Source: Mesostigma viride (Eukaryota; Streptophyta; Mesostigmatophyceae; Mesostigmatales; Mesostigmataceae). From it: a stretch of 64,000 nucleotides of DNA. Location of the stretch: positions 356,350 through 420,349 of the forward strand of contig RPFO01000348.1 in assembly GCA_009746045.1 (NCBI GenBank), in the 5' to 3' direction. A program made the position numbers and the translations under genes. Below, one piece after another: positions 43,170 through 52,299 of the stretch; the stretch's first letter is position 1; every line of letters starts with the position of its first letter. The notes beneath the pieces were generated by a model. That model was given only the letters and a program-made list of their open reading frames with translations. It ran no database searches and was not told the origin of the DNA.

Positions 43170-43211
43170 GGAGGGCCGGCATCGACCGTTGATGGTCAAT
43201 GCCGGCCCTCC
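43170..43211. promoter_or_regulatory. 42-nt perfect-looking hairpin upstream of the transposase
   Basis: GGAGGGCCGGCATCGACC, loop GTTGAT, GGTCAATGCCGGCCCTCC: an 18-bp stem with one C/A mismatch. It ends 16 nt upstream of the transposase start codon, between the two divergent genes. It could be an operator for an element protein or a 5'-UTR structure limiting translation. Role inferred. Confidence 0.8.
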
Positions 43212-43289
43212 GTGGCTAACCAGTCGCCATCGGGATCACAAATCGAGCCACGCTAGGGCGTCTGCGCCAGTGAGACCACTGGCAGCTCA

Positions 43290-43499
43290 CTAATCAACCG
43301 TGACCATGAAGTCCGGCTCAGTCGACATTTCCAGGAACGCATCCAACATAATTTGGCGATAAAACTCAGGAAGCCTGCAGGATGACCAATGAAACTGGAC
43401 AATGTAGGTATCCGTGGAGGAAGGGAAAGGAGACATCACGAAATTTGGCCAGCTAGCATGTGTGTCGATGTAAGTGTTCGGCTCGAGTCCGGTATCCAT
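43290..43499 (-). pseudogene. Relic of a second TNP2-like catalytic segment
   Basis: MDTGLEPNTYIDTHASWPNF and V on the - strand parallels SFMDTHSSWPAFV of the intact transposase, but the rest differs and ends after 69 codons. It lies upstream of the active gene and seems to be a diverged duplicate or the remnant of an older element. Confidence 0.55.
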
Positions 43500-44046
43500 G
43501 GGTGGGTACCGACCGCCATCTTTCTGGTGCCACCCGCCGCCGTGATAGCCGCTAAGTCACCCGTTGCAAGTTTGAGTCTGCTCGCCAACGCTTTCGATGT
43601 CGTCGATCCCTTTTGATCAAACGGACATTTTCTCAGTCATTCAAATGGTAGATATTACGGTCAGTGTACGGTAGTGTTGGTTAGTCACGGGCTCATTGGT
43701 AGAAGTCTACTGAAACGGTACAGCCTTAGCTCCTGAGGCCTCTGTACTTGTACCAAGCAGTACGGAGTTTAGCCGATCCGCACGCAGCCGCGCGGGGCGT
43801 GCGGGCCCCGCGCGAGGCGTGCGGTCCGGCCGTTTGTGTAGCTGCCGTTGGTGCCTTTTGGCGAAAGACGTTCAAAAAATTTTTGCGCGGGATGCTGCCA
43901 GGTTCGTCGATCTGCTGAATCCAACGGCGGACAGAGGCAGGTGCAGTGCGTCATGTATACGTTGGCACCGTCTCCGTTCGCAAAACGGGGGGATTCCGGA
44001 CTTAGCCAGCCTTGGTCGCATGGTGGTGTGCGACCGAACGTTGTAA
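43500..44046. promoter_or_regulatory. Divergent intergenic region of the CACTA element
   Basis: Lies between the transposase relic and the accessory gene and presumably holds the accessory promoter. No specific box can be named. Confidence 0.4.
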
Positions 44047-46290
44047 ATGCCGAGAAGGGTAGCAGTGCTACGACCAGCTCACGTGTGCAGTCCTGAGGAG
44101 TGGGAGCGATTTGATGCAAGAGCGACAGAAGAGGAAAAGCCGAAACAAAACGTCGTTCCCTCGGAATATGTGCGGACCTTAAGACTGCAAATCACGACCT
44201 TTGGCCGTGCATACCTCGTAGAGGGGTATGTCCTCAAGGAACAGGATGGCGCCATGGTGGATGCTCTCATTAACCGGGTAAAGAAGAGCTGCATAAACTT
44301 TCTAGAAACATGTGTGGCTGACGACAACCGTGCAGAGCTGGATAAGTATGAGGCATCCAGCTGGGTGGTAGACCCGACGACTGGTGAGCTCACCGCCCAG
44401 AAGCCCAAGGGCTCCAAACCCAAAGCCCTAAGTGTTGAAGAATTCGTAAAAAAGGAGCTGAGCCGGTGGCTAAGCAACTCCAGCTTAAAAAAGAGGCAGA
44501 GTTTTGCCGAGGACGAGGATGATGACGTGAAGGAAAATACCAAAGCGCTAAGCGACGTGACCAACATGCCAAAGGTAATAACGCTATCTTTAGCTACAGG
44601 AGTCTGCAAGCTTCTTGGTTTTTTCTTTCATCGCAGGTCTGCTACTAACCGACTTCCCGAATGTTAACGTCCTTATTCCATGCCCCGCCCTCTGCTTGCA
44701 GACAACTCCTGCTGCCAAGCCGGCGGCAAAGCCGGCGGCCAAGCCGGCGGCCAAGCCGGCGGCCAAGCCGGAGGTCAAGCCGGAAGTAAAGCCGGAAGTA
44801 AAGCCGGAGGTCAAGCCGGAGGCCAAGCCTGTGCAGCATGCCACAGGCGTCCGAGCAGATGAAATTCGGAGACTCAGAGCTCGGCTCCAAGCCCTTGAGG
44901 AGGAGTTAGAGCAGGAAGTGGCAGGGTACGCGCCTGCACCTGTGGAGGTATCGGATGTGAGGCCGCCGCCTCCGGTGGCCAAGAAGGTTGTACCGCCGCC
45001 CCCTCCCGTTCCCAAGCAGCCTGTCATGCCGCCCCCTCCGGTGGCCAAGAAGGTTGTACCGCCGCCCCCTCCCGTTGGCACGCAGCCTGTCATGCCGCCC
45101 CCTCCGGTGCCCAGCAACGCTGTGCAGCCGTCCCCTCCGGTGCCCAACAACACCGTGGAGCCGCCCACTACGGTGCCCAAGCTGGCCGACCTGCCAATGC
45201 CGGATGGTCTCCCGCCTGCTCGTGTGCCTGCCATCAAGCCAGATGTCTTCGAGCCCATCACGTCGCGCCCCGCCGTCAACAAGCCGCCCGCCAGCAACAA
45301 GCCGGCCGCCAGCAAGAAGCCGCCGCCAGCAAGAAGCCGGCTGCAAAGCGAAAGCTTCCTAGTGGTCCCATGGACTTGGGGCTTGCGCACTATCTGAGCA
45401 CCTTACTGCCAACCGCGGTGGTTCAAGAGCGACCGGGCCCTGGTGGTTTCGGAGAAGCACTGCACGGGGCCTTCGTGGCACAAAGGTACAAGTACGAGCG
45501 CGATGGGGCGCGGCCGGCTGCGTATGTTTGGGAGCCTGGCAAAGTGGTGGAGGTGAAGCCGAAGCTCAAGGCCCCTTACGGCACGCGGTTTGTGGAGCGT
45601 GATGGGGGCTCGCAAATGCTGTTTGTTGACTTTGCCACGATGCATTACGGTGACGCCGAGGGCAACGAGAATGCGTGGGTCCTTCTGGGCAACGTCACTG
45701 ACGACGACCTTCGAGGCGCACGTGCGAAATTGAAGGAGAGTTGGGGGCCAGCAGAGGAGAAGGAGGAGGTGTCGGATGAGTATGTACCGGCCAAGCGAGC
45801 GCGGGCGCCACCCAAGGAGAAGGCGTCTGCCGGTGCTCCCTCCGCGCCAGCGATCCCGCCTGCCTCTAGCTCTTCGACCGCAACGGTGTCTGCTGGTGCT
45901 CCCTCCGCGCCAGCGATCCCGCCTGCCTCTAGCTCTCCGGCCGCAACAGCGTCTGCCGGTGCTCCCTCCGCGCCAGCGATCCCGCCTGCCTCTAGCCCTT
46001 CGCCCGCAATGGCGTCTGCCGGTGCTCCCTCCGCGCCAGCGATCCCGCCTGCCTCTAGCTCTTCGACCGCAACGGAGTCTGCCGGTGCTCCCTCCGCGCC
46101 AGCGATCCCGCCTGCCTCTAGCTCTCCGGCCGCAACGGCGTCTGCCGATGCTCCCTCCGCGCCAGATCTCACCGAGGCGGAACTGGAGCTTGCCGCGCTC
46201 AAGGCCATGATGGCAAAAGCGCAGCGGAAAGTTGAGCTGGAGCGGCAAGCAAAGGAGTCCCAGAGTCAGACTCCTGATCCGGTAATTTAG
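44047..46290 (+). CDS. CACTA accessory protein, Pro/Ala/Lys-rich (one frameshift)
   Basis: Exon 1 44047-44574, intron 44575-44701 (GTAATA...TTGCAG), exon 2 44702-46290. Domains in order: an N-terminal globular part (YVRTLRLQITTFGRAYLVEG, about residue 40), a coiled-coil-like LSVEEFVKKELSRWL, AAKP/EVKP tandem repeats, a heptad stretch IRRLRARLQALEEELEQEV, PPPPV repeats, a second globular block (LAHYLSTLLPTAVVQERPGP to DDDLRGARAKLKESWGP), five SAGAPSAPAIPPASS repeats and a C-terminal coiled coil. A single G is missing near 45322 inside an AAKP-type repeat (CCGCCGCC where CCGGCCGCC is expected), shifting the frame. This is either a mutation or a sequencing error. About 705 aa if read through. 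No homology is recognised. By position it is the TNPA-like second protein of CACTA elements, which binds subterminal repeats; that is inference. Confidence 0.7.
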
Positions 46291-46771
46291 TGGAATGTTT
46301 TTTCTGAAGCACGTTTTAGCTATGTAGTGATGTGGTGTTGTCACACCCAATTGCCATGTGCGTATATTTTTGTTACTCATGTATGTATCACTCTCATGCT
46401 AGGTCATGCATCATACCCACAGGCATAACCCATTTCACCATGCATAGGATGTTTTGCTGGGCAACAACTATCTGCCGTGCCTGACTGCCCCCCCCCCCCT
46501 GCCTTGCTGCCCTTGTGTCCTCTTCAATGGTGGTGCTCTGTGTGCCTGCAGGCCTCCAGAGCATGAGTGCTGGCAACTGTGTGGCTTTGTTCAGGCAAAG
46601 AAGCATCATTGATCATGATGACACCTGAAGAAGAAGTAAATTAATTGGCTGGGCTTGATGCGGCCTGTGTTATTTCACAATGGTGTAAACGTATCGATGA
46701 GACGCCCAATGTGGGGCTAAATCCTCATTGTAAATCAAGAGAGACAACTGTTAATGGGATGTATTATTATT

Positions 46772-46780
46772 TGTAATAAA
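46772..46780 (+). terminator. Candidate polyadenylation signal TGTAATAAA
   Basis: Overlapping TGTAA (the green-algal signal) and AATAAA, 480 bp after the accessory-gene stop. Another TGTAA lies near 46730. Confidence 0.5.
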
Positions 46781-46854
46781 GAAACCATTTGGAATGATGG
46801 CCTGTTAAGCTGTTCTTAACAGTGCTTGTGTTGTAATGCTGGCAAAATCTGCAT

Positions 46855-47200
46855 TTTCCCCTTTTTTATCACTGTCATTTTTACCACTTTGTGGTATTTT
46901 TTTACCACCCTCATTTTTACCACTTTTTACCACTTTTTACCACCCTCACTTTTACCACTTTGTGGCGTGTTTTTACCACCCTCGCTTTTACCACTTGGTG
47001 GTATTTTTTACCACTTTGGTGGTAAAAGGGGTGGTAAAAGGTGGTAAAATGATTTTACCACCTGCTTTTCTCCTAGCGTTTTCCCACCGTTTTACCACTT
47101 TTTACCACTTTTTACCACTTTTTACCACTTTTTACCACTTTTTACCACTTTTTACCACTTTTTACCACTTTTTACCACCCACTTTTACCACTTTTACCAC
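46855..47200. promoter_or_regulatory. CACTA right subterminal repeats
   Basis: TTTTTACCAC units, dispersed at 46860-47060 and tandem at 47090-47180, the reverse complement of the left-end GTGGTAAAAA motif. Confidence 0.88.
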
Positions 47201-47225
47201 TTTTACCACCAACGAGTTCCTAGTG
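47201..47225 (-). repeat. CACTA right terminal inverted repeat
   Basis: Exact reverse complement of 38254-38278, ending TAGTG, then GA (47226-47227). Confidence 0.97.
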
Positions 47226-48259
47226 GAGTAGAGGGCGGCCCCATCCGCGTCCTCGCACTTGATGGTGGAGTGGGGAAAGACCGACCGAACCATGGCACAC
47301 ACCACCCGGAGGAGAGCGGTATGGAGATAGAGGAACCAGTTCTGGTTCTGCTGGCCACCCATGCACGCGATGTAGTGCGTCCCAGTAGTATCCAGAGCAA
47401 GCCCGCAGCTGCCGCAGGACGCACCCGCCGTGATGAGAGGTTGCGGGGCAAAGAGCTGGTGGCGGAGAGCGATGGCGTAAAGGGCCGGAACCAGCGTGAA
47501 CAAAGGGCTCATGGGGAGGGCGCGCAGGAATGCGGACCCCACGCTCCCCTCAAGGGAAACGGAGTGAAGCCAAGCCTTCCCCTGATCGTTCAAGCTCGCG
47601 TGCAGACCCATCCAGTCGACACAGTGTAGTATACCCGCGTAGGTCTTTTGTTGTTTTTCATGAACGCAGGCAGGGAAGACACTAGGACTGACGACAGTAG
47701 ACACGCCGGGCGTCACTGCCCCGGGGCAGGCGACGGTGGACGGCCTGAGCGGGGCGGACGAGGTCGCAAGCCTGCTGGATCCCGAGGTAAGAATCCTGCA
47801 CAGCCTGCACAAAGGGGAAGGGGGATGGGGTGACCAAGTCGGGAATGGCGCTGACGGCGCTGGGGACCAACCGGCGGATCTCCGCCCAGGCCTGAGCAAC
47901 AGAGCCAAGGAAGGCGGCGGGGGCGAGGCGGGCGGCGCGGGTGAGCCCACACCCGCCCATGCGGCAGGGGAGGGTGGCCAATTAGCGCATGGAGTGAGCT
48001 GGCAGGCTAGGGCCGGGGAGGAGCACCTGCAAGGCGGCCTGAATGCGCTCGTCATGGCCTTCCGCGGCAAGCCGCACCAAGTGGGGGGGAGCGCCACGGA
48101 GCCAGTGAACCACCCGCGGCCGGTGGGCGCAAAACCACAGGAGGAGCCCTTTGGTCTGGGGGTCCTTGAGGCGCGCCCAAGTCTCGAGGACATGGGTGCG
48201 CTGTTCCCCGGTGGCCCGGAGCTCCTCTGCGACGTAGTCAGGGTCACCCACAGGGACGC
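47226..48259 (-). pseudogene. Family-B segment from post-RT region to start of endonuclease
   Basis: Continues the RT ORF after a frame change near 48260: LGVPVGDPDYVAEELRATGE, KGLLLWFCAHRPRVVHWLRG, then RMGGCGLTRAARLAPAAFLG in another frame, then KTYAGILHCVDWMGLHASLN and the zinc knuckle CX2CX9HX3C, GGQQNQNWFLYLHTALLRVV and DADGAALYS, where the CACTA element begins. At least two frameshifts are present. Confidence 0.85.
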
Positions 48260-50731
48260 CTAGGCACGAGAAACCACGCGCGCCCGCGCCAATGCCCCCG
48301 GGATAGCCGCGGGGAAGCCAGAGCAGACTTCCCCCTGGGGCGAAAAGACTGCACACTTGGGGAGGGTGAGCCGAAGGTTGATGGCCGCCATGGCCACTTC
48401 AAGGGCAGCCAGGGCGGCAACCACAGCGTCGGCCGGGCCAAGGGCATGGATATCGTCCATATAGGCGAGGAGCACGACATCCGGGTGCGCAGCGTGGACA
48501 CCTTGGAGAGCCTTGTGCAGCGGGGCAGACAGGTAAAAGGGGCCGAGGGGGTCACCTTGCTGGGTTCCCGTGCGGGAAGCGATGTCGGCGAACGTCCCAT
48601 CCTCCATGAGGAAGGAGAGTTGAGTGGGTTCGCCGTAGCAGGCTGCTGTCCACGCAAGAAGGTCAGGGAACGCCTCGCCGACGGCCTCAAAGATGCTAGC
48701 CTTGGTGACAGCATTGAACGCATTGTGGCAATCCACCTTCAGCGCCACATGGGTCGGATGCGTCTCGAGGTAGGCCTGAACTGTGTGCACGATGATGTCG
48801 CTGCCCCCTTTGGTGGCGACGCCAAGCTGGGCCGCGACGGACTCCTCAGTATCACTCCGGTTGGGGCAGAAGTAGGCGCGAAACTCGGGGGCCTTTTGGC
48901 GACAAATGACCTTACTCACCAGCTTGCGTAGGACCTCGCCGCAAGCAATGGGACGAACGCGGCCAGCAGGCGGGGGGACGTCGTCTTTCAGGAGGGCAAT
49001 GAGGCGTGCCCCAGCCAGCCAAGGGCGCGCCTCGGGGGCCAGGGACCCCGCGGCCAAGTCGGCGGCAGCCTCAAAGAGTGCGGTCGCCCCGCCATGGCCC
49101 GCCATCACGGAGAGGTGCTCGTAGCGCCAGCCTGAGGGGCCGGTGGAGGAGGCGTTCGGCAGATCCTTCAGCACAGCCGTGAAGATGTCCAGGTCCAGGA
49201 CAATAGGCGGGGGCGGGGGGGTGGCCGGGGCGGGCACCGCAAAGGCCGGTTCGTCGGGGTGAAGGTCGCGCAAAGCCTGCAGGGTCGGGGGAGTGGAGGG
49301 AGCCAACGCGGTCAGTTCAAGCTTTTGCATGGCCCGGCTCAATTCACCTACCTTCACCAACCGCATGACGTCAGCTTCCACCCGGGCAAAGGAGGCGGCC
49401 CCCGACACCCGGGTGGAGGCCGGAGGCTGCAGCGCCCACAGCCCTTCCCAATCCCCGAGGAGGAACCGCCGGCAGCGAGCGATGACCGCACCCTGTACGC
49501 CACGCACGCCCCGCTCCAACGGCGCTAAGAGGAGCCGGGGGGTGACGAGAAACAGCTTGTGGCCGAGTTCGTCGAGAGGGTGACTATGCATCCGGGCCAG
49601 GGAAAGCAGGGCGCAGCGCGTAAACAAGCTCCGGGCGCGGTGAGGGACGTCCGGGAGCGTCATGCAAGGGTTGCGCGCACAGGCGGCAAAAGGGAGCGTG
49701 GCCAGGAATGCCCAGCCTGCCGAGAGGTCCCCCGGATCGCTCGTACCCTGCGATGCCGGTGGAGGGGCAGGGGCCGACCGAGGGGCCGCCCCGGACCGGG
49801 AGGCCGGTGCGGCCGCCGGGCCGCCGGGCAGGCCGTTCTGGGGGGTTTGGCGGCGGCACTGCCGCTCATGCTGGTACCGCCCGTGGATCGAAAAAATCCG
49901 CTGGCAATGGGCTGCCGGGCAGCGGTAGCAGTCCATGGCGCGCATGGCGGCCTCCGTGATGTGGGGGTGGGAAGCCCGAATGTGCACCAGCAACGAATTC
50001 CGGTTGGGCAGGCGCGCGCCACACGGGTCACCAAGGGGACCATCGACTTGGCAATAATGGAAGCCATCTGAGGGGGGGCGCCCACCCGGTTGGGCCGCCC
50101 CGGGTCGAGAGGGGGAGGGGTCGGGAGCACCCTCAGCCAGAGGAACTACAGCTGCAGCGGAACCCAGGGCGGGGCCGGCCGCCGGGCGGTCAGCAGGGCT
50201 CGTGGCAGCCGAGGACAAGACCGGCGCGGGGACGGCCCCCACGGCCGGGAGGGGGGCGCTGGAGGAGGCAGCCAAGCCGGCGCGCGACCCACGACCACGC
50301 ACAGGGGAGGCAGGTGTCGGGGCAGGCGCGTGGGACTGGCGGCGCACGGACACGGGCGAGGGCCCCAGCGGGAGAACGCCAGGAGGCAAGGGGGAAAGGA
50401 CCGCGGCCCGGCAAAGGGGGCAGGTGGCGGAGGTCGCGTGCAAGCTCGTGGCGATGCAAGCTTGATGGAAGACGTGGCCGCAAGCAGGGAGGCGGCAGAG
50501 ACCGTCACCAGGGCGAGGCAGGTCCAAGCAGATGGGGCAGGAGGGGCCGCTGGCAGTGACATCCACCAAGTGGGCCGGCCCGTAGTGGGCGGGCGCCGCG
50601 TCCCACCCCAGCTCCCAGCTCGGCAGTCGGGCGATCTCATCGGCGGAGAGAAGACGGCGGCGCGGACCAGCAGGGTGCCAGACATGGGGGATGCCCGCAA
50701 GCTCGAGCACATCGTGCAAGATGGCGGGCAC
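48260..50731 (-). CDS. Family-B retrotransposon protein: RING-H2, C2H2 fingers, reverse transcriptase
   Basis: Open for 823 codons. RING-H2 finger: C65, C68, C84, H86, H89, C92, C104, C107 (PACGHVFHQAC core). Fingers: C227/C237/H250/H255 and C271/C276/H288/C292, as in the N-terminal DNA-binding fingers of R2-type elements. Reverse transcriptase from about residue 515: PSGWRYEHL, RPIACGEVLRKLVSK, the first catalytic Asp in ALKVDCHNAF (D667), GTQQGDPLGP, and LAYMDDIHALG (Y757-M-D-D). The frame ends at 48260 soon after KCAVFSPQGE, whereas related copies continue into post-RT and endonuclease regions, so this copy is truncated by frameshift. The methionine at 50731 is probably internal: the PHD-bearing frame upstream joins it if the C10 homopolymer at 50762-50771 is miscounted. 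Reverse transcribes its own RNA; the RING suggests E3 ubiquitin-ligase-like activity (inference). Confidence 0.85.
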   Translation of the reverse strand: MPAILHDVLELAGIPHVWHPAGPRRRLLSADEIARLPSWELGWDAAPAHYGPAHLVDVTASGPSCPICLDLPRPGDGLCRLPACGHVFHQACIATSLHATSATCPLCRAAVLSPLPPGVLPLGPSPVSVRRQSHAPAPTPASPVRGRGSRAGLAASSSAPLPAVGAVPAPVLSSAATSPADRPAAGPALGSAAAVVPLAEGAPDPSPSRPGAAQPGGRPPSDGFHYCQVDGPLGDPCGARLPNRNSLLVHIRASHPHITEAAMRAMDCYRCPAAHCQRIFSIHGRYQHERQCRRQTPQNGLPGGPAAAPASRSGAAPRSAPAPPPASQGTSDPGDLSAGWAFLATLPFAACARNPCMTLPDVPHRARSLFTRCALLSLARMHSHPLDELGHKLFLVTPRLLLAPLERGVRGVQGAVIARCRRFLLGDWEGLWALQPPASTRVSGAASFARVEADVMRLVKVGELSRAMQKLELTALAPSTPPTLQALRDLHPDEPAFAVPAPATPPPPPIVLDLDIFTAVLKDLPNASSTGPSGWRYEHLSVMAGHGGATALFEAAADLAAGSLAPEARPWLAGARLIALLKDDVPPPAGRVRPIACGEVLRKLVSKVICRQKAPEFRAYFCPNRSDTEESVAAQLGVATKGGSDIIVHTVQAYLETHPTHVALKVDCHNAFNAVTKASIFEAVGEAFPDLLAWTAACYGEPTQLSFLMEDGTFADIASRTGTQQGDPLGPFYLSAPLHKALQGVHAAHPDVVLLAYMDDIHALGPADAVVAALAALEVAMAAINLRLTLPKCAVFSPQGEVCSGFPAAIPGALARARVVSRA

Positions 50732-50745
50732 GGCCGCACCCGCGC

Positions 50746-52039
50746 TCAGCTCAAGAACACGCCCCCCCCCGCATCGTACAGAACCAGGTCGCCGGCGTGC
50801 ACGGTGACAGGAGCCCCGAAGTCAACGCGCAGGCGGGCGGCTTGCGCTGGGGTGACCGCCGTAGTCAAGCGCCCGTGGGCCTGCGCAACAAGGCCGGCCG
50901 AGCCGGGCCCGGCAGAGGCAAGAAACGTGTGCAGCTGAGGGCGATCGAGCAAGGCGTGGTCGGTGGCCCCCCCAGCGAGATATGTCGCACGGGCGGCCTG
51001 CTGGGCCTGCACGGCAAGCCCTGTAGCAAAGAGCACCACCGCCTGCGCCACTTGAGCGTCCAGATTCAGGAGCCATTCTTGGCGCACCGCGGGCAGGTGC
51101 CAAGGCAGGCGGCCGCCGCATGGTAGTCCTCGAGGACAAACCCCCAAAGCGTGGAGGCAAGGACAGGGGGGAGGCTGCCTGCAGCATGTGCCGGACACGA
51201 ACCACAAGGGCACTAAATTCAGGGGGCCGTGGGAGCGTAGGAAACGCCGCGTGCAAGCCGACAGCGTCCAACAGCAAGGGGCAATACAGCCAAGAGAACG
51301 TGGCGTGCCGGAGCGCGCTGACGCCCGCAATGTTGGTGGGGGGCCAAACGGAGAAGTCGTGGGACCCAAGCGCGGCCGACCAGGGGCCCACCACAGGAGT
51401 CGCCGCAGGGTGTCCCACAGCCTCAGGGAGGAGAGCCGCCAGGGACCCCTCAAGCACAGGAGGACGCAGGTCAGTGGCCACCGCCGTGCTGGCCGGAGGT
51501 GGATCCCCAGAGCTAGGCGGGGCAGGGCCAGGGGACCCCGCGGAGGGGCCGGACGTGACGGCGCGGGGAGAGCGGGAGCACGGTGTGGAACCCTCCACGA
51601 GGTCCGCAAGGCCCAGGAGAGGGTCCAGCGAGGGGCTGCGGGAGGGGGCGCGGGCCGAATGGGATCCCGGGGTCGACACGGCCGCGCGTCGGGAGCCTAG
51701 GGACGGCCGAGGCGGGGCCACGCAATGAGGGCACGCCCAAGGACCCGGGGGAGGCAGCCGGAAGAGGGGCGGGACCAAGCAGCGCGTGTGCCAGCCGCAT
51801 TGGCACGAATCACACACAAGGAGACGGGGGGCATCCTCACCACTGTGGCAGACCTCGCACACAATTAAGCGAGAGTGGCACAGGGGCGCCACGACCGTCG
51901 TCGTCCAGGTCGCCCATCTCCTGCAGGTGCGCCGCGATGCGTAAGGACCGACGCGGCGCAGGGGCGCCACTAGGCAGCGCATCCCGCGCCCGGGAGGTGC
52001 GTCGTCGTGAAGGAGGCATGGGGGAGGTGCGTAAAACAA
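50746..52039 (-). pseudogene. Family-B N-terminal region with PHD finger
   Basis: A C4HC3 PHD finger lies at 51859-51722 (CEVC...CDSC...H-x2-C...WACPHC, residues 61-106 of the frame starting at 52039), with the conserved Trp two residues before the seventh ligand. Downstream comes an Ala/Ser/Pro-rich linker. A frame change near 51120 leads to WHLPAVRQEWLLNLDAQVAQ and a region ending DLVLYDAGGGV at 50746; another at the C10 run leads into the RING ORF. The initiator is uncertain: an alternative start at 52019 in another frame (MPPSRRRTSRARDALPSGAP) looks more like a genuine N-terminus and would need a shift near 51900. PHD fingers bind histone tails, so chromatin targeting is plausible. Confidence 0.75.
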
Positions 52040-52057
52040 GGCATGGGGGAGGTGCGT

Positions 52058-52258
52058 AAACGCCCAGCTATAAACCTATATACAGAGCCATGTCAAAGCT
52101 CTATACTACGATAAGACCAATGGAAACGCCTAACGGGAGGAACCTAATAGCCCTGCTGCACCGCAAAATCAGCCCGCGTACGGCGGAGCATGATATCAGC
52201 CATGGCCCGAGTCAGCCCCAGTCCGACAAGCGCTGACGCCAATATGACGTCCAGGTAG
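52058..52258 (-). mobile_element. Family-A 3' end fragment, inverted
   Basis: The reverse complement of the family-A terminal codons and 3' UTR (RRTRADFAVQQGY, stop, CCTCCCGTTAGGCGTTTCCA ... TTATAGCTGGGCG). On the - strand it runs directly into the 5' end of the long family-B copy, forming an A-B chimera. Confidence 0.88.
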
Positions 52259-52287
52259 TTATAAACATCGATTTTCGAGCTGGGCCG

Positions 52288-52299
52288 ATATATATATTA
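52288..52299. repeat. Target-site duplication, left copy
   Basis: ATATATATATTA, matching 54474-54485. Confidence 0.8.

Larger units (their letters stand above)
38254..47225. mobile_element. CACTA (EnSpm-type) DNA transposon, apparently complete
   Basis: 8,972 bp with perfect 25-bp terminal inverted repeats (CACTAGGAACTCGTTGGTGG plus TAAAA), a 2-bp GA duplication, and subterminal arrays of a 10-bp GTGGTAAAAA/AGCAGTAAAA motif on both ends. It carries a six-exon TNP2-like transposase on the - strand and a divergent two-exon accessory gene on the + strand. The insertion interrupts a family-B retrotransposon. The empty site is seen in the copy at 35168-35190. The identical inverted repeats and open transposase frame suggest recent activity. 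Confidence 0.95.
37606..52039 (-). mobile_element. Longest family-B retrotransposon copy, split by a CACTA element
   Basis: Two parts of one copy, 52039-47226 and 38253-37606, rejoin at ...GCCCTCTACTC/CCCAACCACCGCCCCGAC, within the endonuclease (ALYS|PNHRPDI). Order on the - strand: PHD finger, Ala/Pro-rich region, RING-H2, two C2H2/C2HC fingers, reverse transcriptase, zinc knuckle CGSCGLALDTTGTHYIAC, then endonuclease PDITVLDYDGQGCHLLIDVS and ARP. The 3' UTR contains the hairpin word TCATTCTCAATGA. There are multiple frameshifts, some at homopolymers such as the C10 run at 50762-50771. Without the insertion the copy would be about 5.46 kb. It resembles R2/NeSL-like elements in domain order; the PHD and RING fingers are unusual. 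Confidence 0.88.

Noticed and set aside
44615-45397. Reading 44615-45397 as a complete gene ending at 45397
   Set aside because: It starts inside the intron and its end is created by the one-base loss near 45322; the other frame continues the conserved-looking protein to 46290.
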